A stretch of DNA of 64,000 nt from Nocardioides sp. WS12 (lineage in GTDB: Bacteria; Actinomycetota; Actinomycetes; Propionibacteriales; Nocardioidaceae), in NCBI RefSeq assembly GCF_014108865.1, contig NZ_CP053928.1, forward strand, positions 1,798,001 to 1,862,000. The letters run 5' to 3'. Shown piece after piece: positions 55,577-64,000 of the stretch; position 1 is the stretch's first letter; every line of letters starts with the position of its first letter. A program made the position numbers and the translations under genes. A model generated the notes under the pieces. The model saw only the letters and a program-made list of their open reading frames with translations, did not search any database and was not told where the DNA came from.

Positions 55577-56290
55577 TCACCAGGAGTTGGGGCGGTTGTA
55601 GTCGTCGTCGTACAACTCCTGCTCCCCGCGCCGCTGGTCCAGGCCCTCCTGGTTGTTGCGCTCGAGGCGCTCCTGCCGGGGGTCCTTCTTGCCGTCGTCG
55701 TCCCCGCCGTCCTCGTCGTCCGGCTGCTGCGGGTCCTGGGGAGGCGGTTCCTGTGGCTGGGTCTCCTGGATCTTGTTGCGCAGGCGATCGTCGACGGTCA
55801 CCGCGTCGTCGCTCTGCTCCTCGCCGCGGCCGGCGTCCGTCAGGCAGGAGCCATCGGCGAGGGCGTCGATGCCGGCCCGCCACGCGAGGATCGCCTCATC
55901 GGTTTTCTTGGCCACGTAGGCCGTGTCGCCCACCGACTCGTGCACGAGCGCGAGGTTGATCCGCACGGTGCACTCGTCGCGGTGAGGCACGTCCTCGAGT
56001 GCTGATTCGTAGGCCGTGATCGAGTCGGGCCAGGCGCCGTCGACGTACAGGGCAGCACCCTCGTTGAACGACGCGATCCACGGCTCGAACCAGTTGAAGC
56101 GCTGGTTGTCCGCGAACTCGGCCACCGCGGCGTCCAGGTCCCGGTCGTCGAAGGCATCGCGTCCCGCCGCGTTGTTCTGCAGGGTGAGGCCGACCTTGAG
56201 GCACCAGGCCAGCACCAGCAGCGTCGGGACGATGCCGGCGACGAGCAGCACGCGACGCAGTCGTCGGCGCGGGTTCGGGGGCCGCTTCAT
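55577..56290 (-). CDS. TPR-like membrane-anchored protein of a Bat-type locus
   Basis: 237 residues from ATG 56290. One N-terminal membrane helix (VLLVAGIVPTLLVLAWCLKVGL), a TPR-like helical domain (FNEGAALYVDGAWPDSITAYESAL...INLALVHESVGDTAYVAKKTDEAI), and a long acidic Pro/Gln/Asp tail. It is the last gene of the VWA-VWA operon and overlaps the VWA gene by 4 bp, matching Bat (aerotolerance-type) gene order. Confidence 0.78.
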   Translation of the reverse strand: MKRPPNPRRRLRRVLLVAGIVPTLLVLAWCLKVGLTLQNNAAGRDAFDDRDLDAAVAEFADNQRFNWFEPWIASFNEGAALYVDGAWPDSITAYESALEDVPHRDECTVRINLALVHESVGDTAYVAKKTDEAILAWRAGIDALADGSCLTDAGRGEEQSDDAVTVDDRLRNKIQETQPQEPPPQDPQQPDDEDGGDDDGKKDPRQERLERNNQEGLDQRRGEQELYDDDYNRPNSW

Positions 56291-57225
56291 CGGACCGCTC
56301 CCTTGGCGGGCGGCGACACCAGGGTGTTCCGCGCCGCCCACACGCCGCGCCATCCGGCCCGCAGTTCGGCGAGCACCAGCGCGAGCAGGATCAGGCCGAA
56401 CAGCCAGGTCAGGTCGTGCTTGGCCGGACGGGTGTCCCCACCTTCTCCGTCGACGTACGACGCCTCGAAGGACTCCGCGATCTGTCCGATGCCTGCGGTG
56501 CTGGTGCGGTGCTCGAACGCGACCCCGAGTTCGTCGGCGATCTTCTCGAGGTTCTCCAGGTCGGCCCTGGAGACCGCGCTCTGGTTGGTCTCGGGGTCCA
56601 GGACGTAGCCCTCGTCGATGTTCAGCTCACTGGAGGACGGCATCGTGGCGCCCTGTTCGGTGCCGTAGCCCAGGACGATGCCGCCGGCGATCAGGTCGGA
56701 GACGTCCTCGAACGTCGGGTCCGTGCGGCCCGGGTTCTCGGCGGTGTCCTCGCCGTCGCCGACGTAGACCACGACCCGGCGGCGTTCGGGGCGCTGCTCC
56801 TCCGCGCGCTTGAGGACCTCGGTCAACTCGGACACCGGCCGGTCGGCCCGCGACCCCTCGCCGTCCTGCGGGCCTTCGAGGTAAACGGTGTCGATGGCCG
56901 ACTCGAACGCAGTGACGTCGGTGCTGAACGGCAGCACCAATCGGGCATCGGCGCCGAAGGTGAGCATCCCGAAGCGGGCTCCCGGCAGTTCGTCGGCCAG
57001 CGCGACCAGGTCTGCCTTCGCGCCGTTGATGCGCGGTTCGCGGTCGCCGAAGTCGAGCGCCGCCATCGATCGGGTGCGGTCGAGGACCACGAGTACGTCG
57101 ACGTCGGCGAGCTGGGTCGGCGCCTCGGCTTCTCCGACGCCGGGGCGCAACAGGACGAGGACGAAGGTGAGCGCGATGCCGATCCGGCGCGCGACGACCA
57201 GGGCAGTGGCCCTTGAGGGGCTCAT
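56287..57225 (-). CDS. VWA-domain membrane protein (BatA/B-like) 1
   Basis: 312 residues from ATG 57225. VWA domain with MIDAS DRTRSMAA (D-x-S/T-x-S-like variant), YVGDGEDT, and a membrane helix at each end (GIALTFVLVLLRPGVG and LFGLILLALVLAELRAGW). Predicted extracytoplasmic VWA, working with a partner VWA and a MoxR ATPase. 4-bp overlaps with neighbours. Confidence 0.85.
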   Translation of the reverse strand: MSPSRATALVVARRIGIALTFVLVLLRPGVGEAEAPTQLADVDVLVVLDRTRSMAALDFGDREPRINGAKADLVALADELPGARFGMLTFGADARLVLPFSTDVTAFESAIDTVYLEGPQDGEGSRADRPVSELTEVLKRAEEQRPERRRVVVYVGDGEDTAENPGRTDPTFEDVSDLIAGGIVLGYGTEQGATMPSSSELNIDEGYVLDPETNQSAVSRADLENLEKIADELGVAFEHRTSTAGIGQIAESFEASYVDGEGGDTRPAKHDLTWLFGLILLALVLAELRAGWRGVWAARNTLVSPPAKGAVR

Positions 57226-58268
57226 GACGCTTCCTCGCGTCGTCGTCCGCGGAGTGCGATCGCGCTCTCGGCGATCCACACCGTCACCAGCCCACCCACG
57301 CCGATCCCGGCGATGACCGTTCCGAGCGCCGGCCGGTCCAGGACCTGCACCAGCGGCGGGCGGTCGATCTTGCGCGCCTCGAGGTTGCCGATCGCCTCGA
57401 CCACGGCGGCCGCGCTCCCGTCCTCGCCGAGGAGCGCGAAGGTCCCACCGGTACTGGTCACGGCGTCGTCGAAGAACTGCAGGGCGCTCGGGCGTTCGGC
57501 GGTCAGTGGAGCCGCAATGCCGTGGACCACGACGTCCTCGTCGACAGCGAACTCGGCGGCGCCCTCGAGGTCGAAGATACCGTCGCCGATCGGCTCGTTG
57601 TCGGAGGCCAGCACGATCGCCCGGCTGCGCTCCTCGTCCTTGCGGTCGAAGCGCTGGACGCAGGACGCGAGTCCGTCGCCGAGCTGGGACTGGATCGACC
57701 AGTCGACGACGGTGCCGGCGGTGTAGACGGCATAGGCGTCGCTGTAGACGCCGCCGGCTCCGAAGGCGGCCTCGGCCTCCGTCAACTGCTCGATCACGAA
57801 GTCGTAGTCATCGGTCAGCGGGAAGACCGTGATCGCGACGCCGCTCCAGATCGTGAGTCCGACCCGCTCGCCCTTCAAGCCGTTGACGATCGTGCGGAAC
57901 TCGCGGAGTACCTGCGCGTCCACCTCGGCCATCGATCCGGACGCGTCGAGGCACAGCATGATGTCGCGGGTCCGGTCGTCCTGCTGCGTCGTCTGGCGTT
58001 CCTGGACCCGGCCCGAGAGCACGATGGCTCCCGCGCAGGTGAGCAGCGCGGCGACGGTCAGGCAGGTCCCGAGGATCACCTGGCGTCGTACCAACGCCTG
58101 GTAGCGGGGGAGGGAGCGCAGGCGGTCGGCATGGGCGACGTACGCGGCGCCAGCCGGCGGGCGACTGCGCGTCCGTGCCCACCACCCGAGCAGGCCGATG
58201 ACCAGCAGGATGAGGACGGGCAACATCCACGGCCAGCGGAACTCGCTGCCGCCACTGTTCCAGGTCAT
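57222..58268 (-). CDS. VWA-domain membrane protein (BatA/B-like) 2
   Basis: 348 residues from ATG 58268 (an ATG at 58274 is in frame). Two N-terminal membrane helices (WMLPVLILLVIGLLGWW and VILGTCLTVAALLTCAGAIVL), a canonical MIDAS VWA (MLCLDASGSMAEVD) and a C-terminal helix (VIAGIGVGGLVTVWIAESAIAL). Pairs with VWA 1. Confidence 0.88.
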   Translation of the reverse strand: MTWNSGGSEFRWPWMLPVLILLVIGLLGWWARTRSRPPAGAAYVAHADRLRSLPRYQALVRRQVILGTCLTVAALLTCAGAIVLSGRVQERQTTQQDDRTRDIMLCLDASGSMAEVDAQVLREFRTIVNGLKGERVGLTIWSGVAITVFPLTDDYDFVIEQLTEAEAAFGAGGVYSDAYAVYTAGTVVDWSIQSQLGDGLASCVQRFDRKDEERSRAIVLASDNEPIGDGIFDLEGAAEFAVDEDVVVHGIAAPLTAERPSALQFFDDAVTSTGGTFALLGEDGSAAAVVEAIGNLEARKIDRPPLVQVLDRPALGTVIAGIGVGGLVTVWIAESAIALRGRRREEAS

Positions 58269-58747
58269 GTCCATGCGCCCACCAGGCTTCGGGCCTGTGT
58301 GACGGCCGTGTCGAAGGCGTCCTCGGCGAGTGATGCGTCGGGGGCGAACTCGGGCGGGTACATCACCTCGATGGCGTCGACGAGCTCCTGGGGTGCTCGC
58401 TCGCGGAAGTCGGCCAGCGCCATGGTCCGCGCGGGCAGCGTGGTGACCGTCGCGACATAGGACCGCACCACCTCGCTGAGTTGCTGGTGCCCGTCACGCG
58501 GCGGCAGCGCGCCGGCCCGGACCTGGGCGACGACCCGGTCGATACGGGCGAGGTGCTCCTCCTGGGCAGTCGGTACGTCGACGTCCTGGCGCGCGATCGT
58601 CGGGACCCGCGGTGCACGGGTGACCCACCACGACACGAGGTAGTAGGCGACGAGCAGGACGAGGAGTGCCGCAGCGAGCCACAGCCACCAGTCGGCGTAC
58701 TCGACCGGACCAGTGAACTCGCCGGGCAACTCATCGTCGGCGGGCAT
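58265..58747 (-). CDS. Small membrane protein of the Bat locus
   Basis: 160 residues from ATG 58747. One membrane helix (WWLWLAAALLVLLVAYYLVSWW) then a helical cytoplasmic domain (RIDRVVAQVRAGALPPRDGHQQLSEVVRSYVATVT). Position and layout match DUF4381-like proteins between DUF58 and VWA genes. Confidence 0.75.
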   Translation of the reverse strand: MPADDELPGEFTGPVEYADWWLWLAAALLVLLVAYYLVSWWVTRAPRVPTIARQDVDVPTAQEEHLARIDRVVAQVRAGALPPRDGHQQLSEVVRSYVATVTTLPARTMALADFRERAPQELVDAIEVMYPPEFAPDASLAEDAFDTAVTQARSLVGAWT

Positions 58748-59621
58748 GGCGATGCCTTTCCAGCAGCCGGTAGACGGCGCTGATGGCCGACTCCGTGTCG
58801 CGGACCCGTTCGTGGACGACGCCGAGTTGCTCGAGCCGACGGCGCAACTGCTGCTCCTGGCTGCCGACGAGCGTGGCGTACTGGTCCCGCAGTTCGCGGT
58901 CGTGGCGCAACCAGCCCGGCACCTCGGCACCGGCATCGACGTCGACCAGACGGCGGTCGGCGACGGCGGGCATGGTCGGGTCGAGGTCGCCGATGGTCAG
59001 GAACAGCACTTCGTGCTGCGCGGTCAGCCGACGCAACACGTCCACGCTGGCCTCGGGCAACGTGATCTCGTCCGAGATGACGACGAGGATCGTGCGCCGG
59101 CGGACGGTGCGGGCGACGTACCGCAGGAGCGCGGTCAGGTCGGAGGCCGGGCCGTCCGGCGCGATGGCGTCGTGGACGGTGCCCAGGAGTCGTTCGAGGT
59201 GGAGTTCGCTGCCCTCGGAAGGACGCGCGGACTGGCGGACCGCGTCGCCGTGGGCGAGGCCGACCAGGTCGCCGTGCTGTACGGCGAGGTAGCCCATGAC
59301 GCCGGCGACAAAGACCGCGAGCTCGCGCTTGGAGACCGCCGCGTCGTTCATGGCGGCCATGCTGCGTCCGGTCGAGACGCACAGCAGCACGGTGTGCTTG
59401 CGTTCGGCGACGTACCGCTTGATCAGCAGCTGGCGGCTCCGCGCGGACGCCTTCCAGTCGATGTCCTTCACGTCGTCGCCGCGGACGTACTCGCGCAGGT
59501 CGTTGAAGTCGATGCCCCGACCGACGTGGATCGCGGCGTACTCACCGTCGAGGAGTCCCCGCACCTTGCGGTGCGCATGCACCGAGAGGCGGGACTTGAT
59601 CCGGGTCAGGTGGGCCGTCAT
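58731..59621 (-). CDS. DUF58 domain protein of the Bat locus
   Basis: 296 residues. DUF58 core: GRGIDFNDLREYVRGDDVKDIDWKASAR, then a VWA-like region with VSTGRSMAA in place of a perfect MIDAS and VVISDE. Overlaps the next gene by 17 bp. Partner of the MoxR ATPase just upstream. Confidence 0.9.
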   Translation of the reverse strand: MTAHLTRIKSRLSVHAHRKVRGLLDGEYAAIHVGRGIDFNDLREYVRGDDVKDIDWKASARSRQLLIKRYVAERKHTVLLCVSTGRSMAAMNDAAVSKRELAVFVAGVMGYLAVQHGDLVGLAHGDAVRQSARPSEGSELHLERLLGTVHDAIAPDGPASDLTALLRYVARTVRRRTILVVISDEITLPEASVDVLRRLTAQHEVLFLTIGDLDPTMPAVADRRLVDVDAGAEVPGWLRHDRELRDQYATLVGSQEQQLRRRLEQLGVVHERVRDTESAISAVYRLLERHRHARRR

Positions 59622-59628
59622 GGCTGGG

Positions 59629-60657
59629 TCACGGGGTCGGGACGGCCCGGAACACGGCGTCGATGATGGTCTCGGGCTGGATCCGGTCGGCCAGCGCCTC
59701 GAAGCTCAGGTGGATGCGGTGGCGCAGCACGCTGTGCCGCAGTTCGCGGACGTCCTCGGGGATGACGTAGTGGCGGCCCTGGACCACGGCCATCGCGCGC
59801 GCGGCCTGGAAGAAGGCGATCGAGCCACGCGGGCTGGCCCCGATGTCGACGTAGTTGCCGAGCTCGGGGCCGAGCAACGGGCCCACGTTGCGGGTCGCCC
59901 GGATGAGGGAGACGACGTAGCGCTTGATCGCCGGGTCGACGTACACACGACGGACGAGGCCCTGGATGCGGGCGATCTCGGCGGTGCTGACGACCGGCTC
60001 GATGTCGGTCATGTGCTGGCCGAGGGTGCCGTCGTCGATCCGCTCGAGGACCATCAGTTCGTCGTCCTCGCTCGGGTAGTCGACGATCTCCTTGAGCAGG
60101 AACCGGTCCATCTGGGCGTGGGGGAGGATGTAGGTGCCCTCCTCCTCGATGGGGTTCTGCGTCGCCAGCACCATGAACGGCTCGGGCAGTTTGTGGATCG
60201 TCCCGGCGATCGAGGTCTGCCGCTCCTGCATCGCTTCGAGCAGCGCGGACTGGGTTTTGGCGCTGGAGCGGTTGATCTCGTCGAGCAGTACGAAGTTGGC
60301 GTGCACCGGGCCGAGCTGGGTCTCGAACTCGTGGCGCCGCGGGTCGTAGACCTGCGTGCCGATGATGTCGCTCGGCAGCAGGTCCGGGGTGCACTGGATC
60401 CGGGCGAACTGCGCATTGATGGCCTGCGCGAGCGTCGCCGACGCGAGGGTCTTGGCCAGGCCGGGGACGCTCTCGAGGAGCACGTGGCCTTCGGCGAGCA
60501 GGGTGACCAGCAGTGCGGTCCGCACCCGGTGCTGCCCGACGACGCGACTCGAGAATGCCTCCGACACGCGGCTGATCGCCTCGGTCGCGTGCTCGAGTTC
60601 AACGGCGGTCAGCGGGGCGCCGGATTGCGTGGCGGGTGACTCGAAGGCCTCGATCAT
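59629..60657 (-). CDS. MoxR-family AAA+ ATPase of the Bat locus
   Basis: 342 residues. Walker A-like VLLESVPGLAKT, Walker B-like FVLLDEINRS, sensor 1 VLATQNPIEEEGTY, HxxxRIHLSFEALADR near the end. A typical MoxR-type chaperone of the DUF58/VWA locus, with different sequence from the one at 49011-50213. First gene of the leftward operon 60657-55577. Confidence 0.93.
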   Translation of the reverse strand: MIEAFESPATQSGAPLTAVELEHATEAISRVSEAFSSRVVGQHRVRTALLVTLLAEGHVLLESVPGLAKTLASATLAQAINAQFARIQCTPDLLPSDIIGTQVYDPRRHEFETQLGPVHANFVLLDEINRSSAKTQSALLEAMQERQTSIAGTIHKLPEPFMVLATQNPIEEEGTYILPHAQMDRFLLKEIVDYPSEDDELMVLERIDDGTLGQHMTDIEPVVSTAEIARIQGLVRRVYVDPAIKRYVVSLIRATRNVGPLLGPELGNYVDIGASPRGSIAFFQAARAMAVVQGRHYVIPEDVRELRHSVLRHRIHLSFEALADRIQPETIIDAVFRAVPTP

Positions 60658-60672
60658 GCGCCAAACCTACTT

Positions 60673-61485
60673 TCACCCACCAGAGAGGAGTCGGGTACGA
60701 AGGTCTTCGTCCCGGCGGAGGCGGGCCAGGTCGCGTTCCCGGCGCTCGGCGATGATCGCTGCCAGCACCAGTTCCGGCGGTGCACCCGCCGGCGGCGCCG
60801 GCGCCACATGAGGCAGTACGTCGGCCAGCAGTGCCTGACCCACCCGTGCCCGGGACGCCGGGTCGATCGTGGGCAGCCGGCCGAGGAACTGGCGTACGGC
60901 CAGCGCGGTGCCGGTCGGCAGGGTGCCGAGGTCGGTGCGCTTCGCCCACGCCGCCAGGGCGGGCGGCATCGGCGGCGGGTAGGGGAGACGCAGGGGGACC
61001 CGGGCACGGACGACGTAGGTCCCGGCGGCGTAGTCGCCCAGCCGCTTGCCCCGCGTACTCAGCATGATCGAGAAGAACGCCGGGGCGCCGGTGAAGGCGT
61101 AGATCTCGACGAAGCCGATCAGGGCGCGCACCAGCGCGTGGTGGAAGCTGATCGGTCCACCGTCGTCGCGCACCGCGCGCAGGCCGAGGGCGAGCTTCCC
61201 CAACGATCGGCCGCGGGTCAGCGTCTCGACGGTGGTCGGAATGACCAGGAAGGTCAGCACCGACGTCAGCACGATGGCTGCGGCCAGCAGGGCCTCGTCG
61301 CCGACCGCCAGCGTCGCGACGATCAGCAGGATGTAGAGGACGATGAACGTGACGAGCGTGATGAGGACGTCGATGATGCCGCTCGCGAGCCGGAGTCCGA
61401 GCGAGGCGGCAGGCAGATCGAGCGCGACGCCTTCGCCGGTGACCAGGTCATCGGCGGTGACGGTGGCGAAGTCGGACGTGCTCAT
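60673..61485 (-). CDS. RDD-family membrane protein
   Basis: 270 residues. RDD domain: RLASGIIDVLITLVTFIV, ... SLGKLALGLRAVRDDGG, RGKRLGDYAAGTYVV. Four or so membrane helices in the first ~150 residues, then a basic cytoplasmic tail. The family is diverse and includes ion-exchange-like members. Divergent from the SpoIIM-like gene. Confidence 0.88.
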   Translation of the reverse strand: MSTSDFATVTADDLVTGEGVALDLPAASLGLRLASGIIDVLITLVTFIVLYILLIVATLAVGDEALLAAAIVLTSVLTFLVIPTTVETLTRGRSLGKLALGLRAVRDDGGPISFHHALVRALIGFVEIYAFTGAPAFFSIMLSTRGKRLGDYAAGTYVVRARVPLRLPYPPPMPPALAAWAKRTDLGTLPTGTALAVRQFLGRLPTIDPASRARVGQALLADVLPHVAPAPPAGAPPELVLAAIIAERRERDLARLRRDEDLRTRLLSGG

Positions 61486-61522
61486 CGGCGTCAGCCTAAT
61501 GACACCCCACTAAAGTGTGCGC

Positions 61523-62527
61523 GTGCCCCGCATCGACCTCGACGCCTATGTCGCGGCCCATTCGTATTCGTGGGTGCGCCTCGAGCAACTGGTCGCGCTC
61601 CGCAAGCGCAACGGGGCCGAGGCCGACGAACTCGTCGACCGCTACCAGCAGGTCGCGACCCACCTCTCGGTCGTGCGTACGTCGGCGCCCGATGGGGAGC
61701 TCGTCGCGTATCTGTCCTCGCTGCTCGGACGGTCGCGGATCTCGATGCTGGCGTCGCGGGTGCCGACCTGGCGCGGCGTTGCGCGGTTCTTCACCGACCA
61801 GTTCCCGGCGGCGCTGTACCGGTTGCGCTGGTGGTGGCTCAGCTGTCTGGCCGGCAATGTCGTCGTGATCGCGATCATGATGGTGTGGCTCGCGCACCAC
61901 CCCGAGGTGGAGCAGAGCCTGATCTCGCCGCAGGAAGTCGACCAGCTGGTCAACAGCGACTTCGAGAGCTACTACAGCGAGAACGCCGCCAGCGCCTTCG
62001 CGACCCGGGTGTGGATCAACAACACGTGGGTCAGCGCGCTCTGCATCGCGCTCGGCATCCTCGGGTTCCCGGTGATCTATCTGCTGTTCCAGAACATCGC
62101 CGGTGTCGCGATCGTGGGTTCGATCATGACCCGCCACGGCCGTGGCGAACTGTTCTGGGGCCTGATCCTTCCGCACGGCCTGCTCGAGCTCACCTGCGTC
62201 TTCGTGGCCGGTGGAGTCGGCTTGCGGTTGTTCTGGTCCTGGATCGAGCCCGGTCAGGTCAGTCGGGCGTCCTCCCTGGCGCGCGCTGGCCGCACGGCCG
62301 TCACGGTCGCCCTCGGACTGGGCGTCGTGCTGTTCATCAGCGGCATCGTCGAAGCGTTCGTGACCCCGTCGCCGCTCCCCACGTGGGCGCGGATCGGCAT
62401 CGGCATCCTCGCCGAGGTGCTGTTCCTGGCCTACGTGTTCGTCGTTGGACGCGCTGCTGCGGCACGCGGAGCGACCGGAGACATCGGCAGCGACCTGCTC
62501 GAGGACCGGGTCGCGACCCAGGCCTGA
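61523..62527 (+). CDS. Stage II sporulation protein M (SpoIIM/DUF95)-like membrane protein
   Basis: 334 residues from GTG 61523, with TAAAGT 61511-61516 (likely -10) implying a leaderless transcript. Several membrane helices (about residues 105-125, 170-195, 200-225, 260-285), QNIAGVAIVG and GLILPHGLLELTC are family-like. Despite the name, this family occurs in non-sporulating actinobacteria next to RDD, DUF58 and MoxR genes. Confidence 0.88.
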   Translation: MPRIDLDAYVAAHSYSWVRLEQLVALRKRNGAEADELVDRYQQVATHLSVVRTSAPDGELVAYLSSLLGRSRISMLASRVPTWRGVARFFTDQFPAALYRLRWWWLSCLAGNVVVIAIMMVWLAHHPEVEQSLISPQEVDQLVNSDFESYYSENAASAFATRVWINNTWVSALCIALGILGFPVIYLLFQNIAGVAIVGSIMTRHGRGELFWGLILPHGLLELTCVFVAGGVGLRLFWSWIEPGQVSRASSLARAGRTAVTVALGLGVVLFISGIVEAFVTPSPLPTWARIGIGILAEVLFLAYVFVVGRAAAARGATGDIGSDLLEDRVATQA

Positions 62528-62534
62528 GCGCTTC

Positions 62535-63860
62535 TCACAACAGCCCTTGGGCCTTGAGGTGCAGGTAGTGGTCAGCCAGCGCGGGCGGTAGTTGCGCGGC
62601 ATCCGCGTCGACGACGTCGACCCCCAGCCGAGCGAGCACGTCACGCATCTTCGTCCGGCGAGCGAGTTCGTGCTCGGCTGCCGCGGCGCCGTACACGTCG
62701 TCAGCGGTGGGCGCCTCGTTCGGCGTCGCGAGCCGGTTGAGTTCGGGATCGCGCACCGACGCGAGGACGACACGGTGGTGGCGGGTCAGCACCGGGAGGA
62801 CGGGGAGCAGGCCGTCGGAGATGGCGGACGGCTCCAGCGCCGTCAGGAGTACGACGAGCGCGCGCTGCCGACCGAAGCCCTGGACCGCGCCGGCAAGCGC
62901 ATCCCAGTCGGCTTCGACGAGCACGGGGTCGAGGTCGGCCATCTGCTCCTGCAGGCGGACTGCGACATCGCGGGCCCCGTGGACCCGCTGGCGGGCCCGG
63001 ACCCGACGGTCGCCGGCGAGGAAGTCGATGCGGTCACCGGCACGGGAAGCCAGTGCGCCGAGCAGGAGGGCGGCATCCATTGCGGCGTCGAGGCGAGGCA
63101 TGCCATCGGCGTCGTCGGCGCCGGCTTCGCGGGCGACCCGACCGGCGGAGGTGCGGGAGGTGTCCAGCACGATCACCACCCGGCGATCGCGCTCGGGTTG
63201 CCAGGTGCGCACCACGACGTGCGGTGTGCGCGCCGACGCCCGCCAGTCGATGGATCGGACGTCGTCGCCGCGGACGTACTCGCGCAGTGAGTCGAACTCG
63301 GTGCCCTGTCCCCGGACCCGGATGGCGGCGCGGCCGTCGAGGTCACGGAGTCGGGCGAGCCGCGAAGGCAGGTGCTTGCGCGACTCGAAGGGTGGCAGTG
63401 CGCGGACTGCGCCCGGGACGTCGTACGTCTTCTGCAGGGCAGACAGGCCGAGGGGCCCCCACGACCGGATGGTGACGCCTTGCGCTCGGAGGTCGCCGCG
63501 CCGTCGGGGGAGCAGTCGCGTCGTCAGCCGCTTCTGCTCGGTGGGCGCCAGGCGGAAGCGGTGGCGGTTGGCAGTCGCGCCGGCCGAGGGCTGCCACGCG
63601 TCGCGCACCTGCAGGTGGAGACGTCGGGTGCCGTCGTTGGTCAGCACGAGTCCGGCGGAGGCCGGGTCGCCGAGTCGCACGGTCCCCGGCTGGCGGCGGG
63701 TGATGCCGACGGCTCGCGGCCGCGGGGTCAGGAGCAGGTCGATCCCCACGAGGAGCAGGACGCCGAGGAGCCACAGGGTGACCGTGCTCGGGAACGGGCG
63801 CAGCATCACCGCTCCCAGCCCCAACAGGAGCAGGAGCGGTACGCGCCCGGAGATGACCAT
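62535..63860 (-). CDS. DUF58 membrane protein of a second MoxR/DUF58 locus
   Basis: 441 residues from ATG 63860. Two N-terminal membrane helices (VPLLLLLGLGAVML and VTLWLLGVLLLVGIDLLL), DUF58 core RGQGTEFDSLREYVRGDDVRSIDWRASARTP, and a VWA-like domain (VIVLDTSRTSAG). The next gene is a MoxR ATPase, cut by the window edge. Confidence 0.9.
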   Translation of the reverse strand: MVISGRVPLLLLLGLGAVMLRPFPSTVTLWLLGVLLLVGIDLLLTPRPRAVGITRRQPGTVRLGDPASAGLVLTNDGTRRLHLQVRDAWQPSAGATANRHRFRLAPTEQKRLTTRLLPRRRGDLRAQGVTIRSWGPLGLSALQKTYDVPGAVRALPPFESRKHLPSRLARLRDLDGRAAIRVRGQGTEFDSLREYVRGDDVRSIDWRASARTPHVVVRTWQPERDRRVVIVLDTSRTSAGRVAREAGADDADGMPRLDAAMDAALLLGALASRAGDRIDFLAGDRRVRARQRVHGARDVAVRLQEQMADLDPVLVEADWDALAGAVQGFGRQRALVVLLTALEPSAISDGLLPVLPVLTRHHRVVLASVRDPELNRLATPNEAPTADDVYGAAAAEHELARRTKMRDVLARLGVDVVDADAAQLPPALADHYLHLKAQGLL

Positions 63861-63867
63861 GGGTTGC

Positions 63868-64000
63868 CTAGCGGGGGACGGGGACGGAGCCGATGGCGGA
63901 GGCCAGCACCTGCGCGACGTCAACGCCTTCGAGTTCGGCTTCGGGACGGAGGCCGAGACGGTGCACCAGTGCCGCCTGCGCCAGCGCCTTGACGTCGTCG
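63868..64000 (-). CDS. MoxR-family AAA+ ATPase, C-terminal fragment (cut by window edge)
   Basis: Last 43 codons only: DDVKALAQAALVHRLGLRPEAELEG, then a Pro-rich tail and stop at 63868-63870. The VHRLGLRPEAELEG stretch is the MoxR C-terminal signature. The rest lies beyond base 64000. 7 bp upstream of the DUF58 gene, so they form one operon. Confidence 0.8.
   Translation of the reverse strand, partial: DDVKALAQAALVHRLGLRPEAELEGVDVAQVLASAIGSVPVPR

Overview
The window is high-GC actinobacterial DNA, most like Nocardioides or another Nocardioidaceae (inference). The evidence is GC-rich codon use, an actinobacterial-type HemQ, KstR-like and CIRCE operators, a DUF3263/LytR_C/groEL region, and a mycofactocin cluster. 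No rRNA, phage, IS element or CRISPR array was seen. Both ends cut a gene: a protoporphyrinogen-oxidase-type gene on the left and a MoxR ATPase on the right.

Layout. 1-5 kb: heme genes (hemG/Y partial, hemQ), a Cys-rich leader peptide ahead of cysteine dioxygenase and rhodanese, msrB, and a Zur-box-controlled AztD-like lipoprotein. 5-9.6 kb: a LigD-type polymerase and an ATP-dependent ligase (NHEJ-type DNA repair), a drug/metabolite exporter and an HNH nuclease. 9.6-16.7 kb: tRNA-Thr, an MFS gene flanked by a pdxY gene and a scrap of a second pdxY 3' end, a GMC dehydrogenase-aldehyde dehydrogenase operon, an extradiol dioxygenase and ung. 17-28 kb: a PhaC-like hydrolase, tandem lipoproteins, a secretion-like protein pair, trehalose genes otsA/otsB, a two-component system, DUF3263 and LytR_C. 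28-29.7 kb: a SAM-I-like riboswitch over thrC and a MoaD-like sulfur carrier ending in Gly-Gly-Cys. 29.7-38.9 kb: two ECF sigma loci (one apparently with a CTG start), an acyl-CoA synthetase, OsmC, a GDSL hydrolase, and groEL behind two CIRCE elements. 39-41.2 kb: a weakly coding accessory patch.

41.2-55.6 kb is the most notable region: a complete but rearranged mycofactocin locus. mftD, an Fe-alcohol dehydrogenase and a sensor kinase/regulator pair run rightward. An acetate transporter, mftM, a VWA protein, a MoxR ATPase and an NDMA-dependent methanol-dehydrogenase-type enzyme run leftward. mftA-B-C-E-F run rightward, divergent from that dehydrogenase. A shared 20-bp palindrome sits before the first alcohol dehydrogenase and in the dehydrogenase/mftA divergent promoter region. 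The likely picture is one alcohol-oxidation regulon: peptide cofactor synthesis, glycosylation and methylation, two dehydrogenases that could use it, a possible metal-insertion chaperone pair, and a two-component switch.

55.6-64 kb holds two MoxR/DUF58/VWA (Bat-like) loci separated by RDD and SpoIIM-like membrane proteins.
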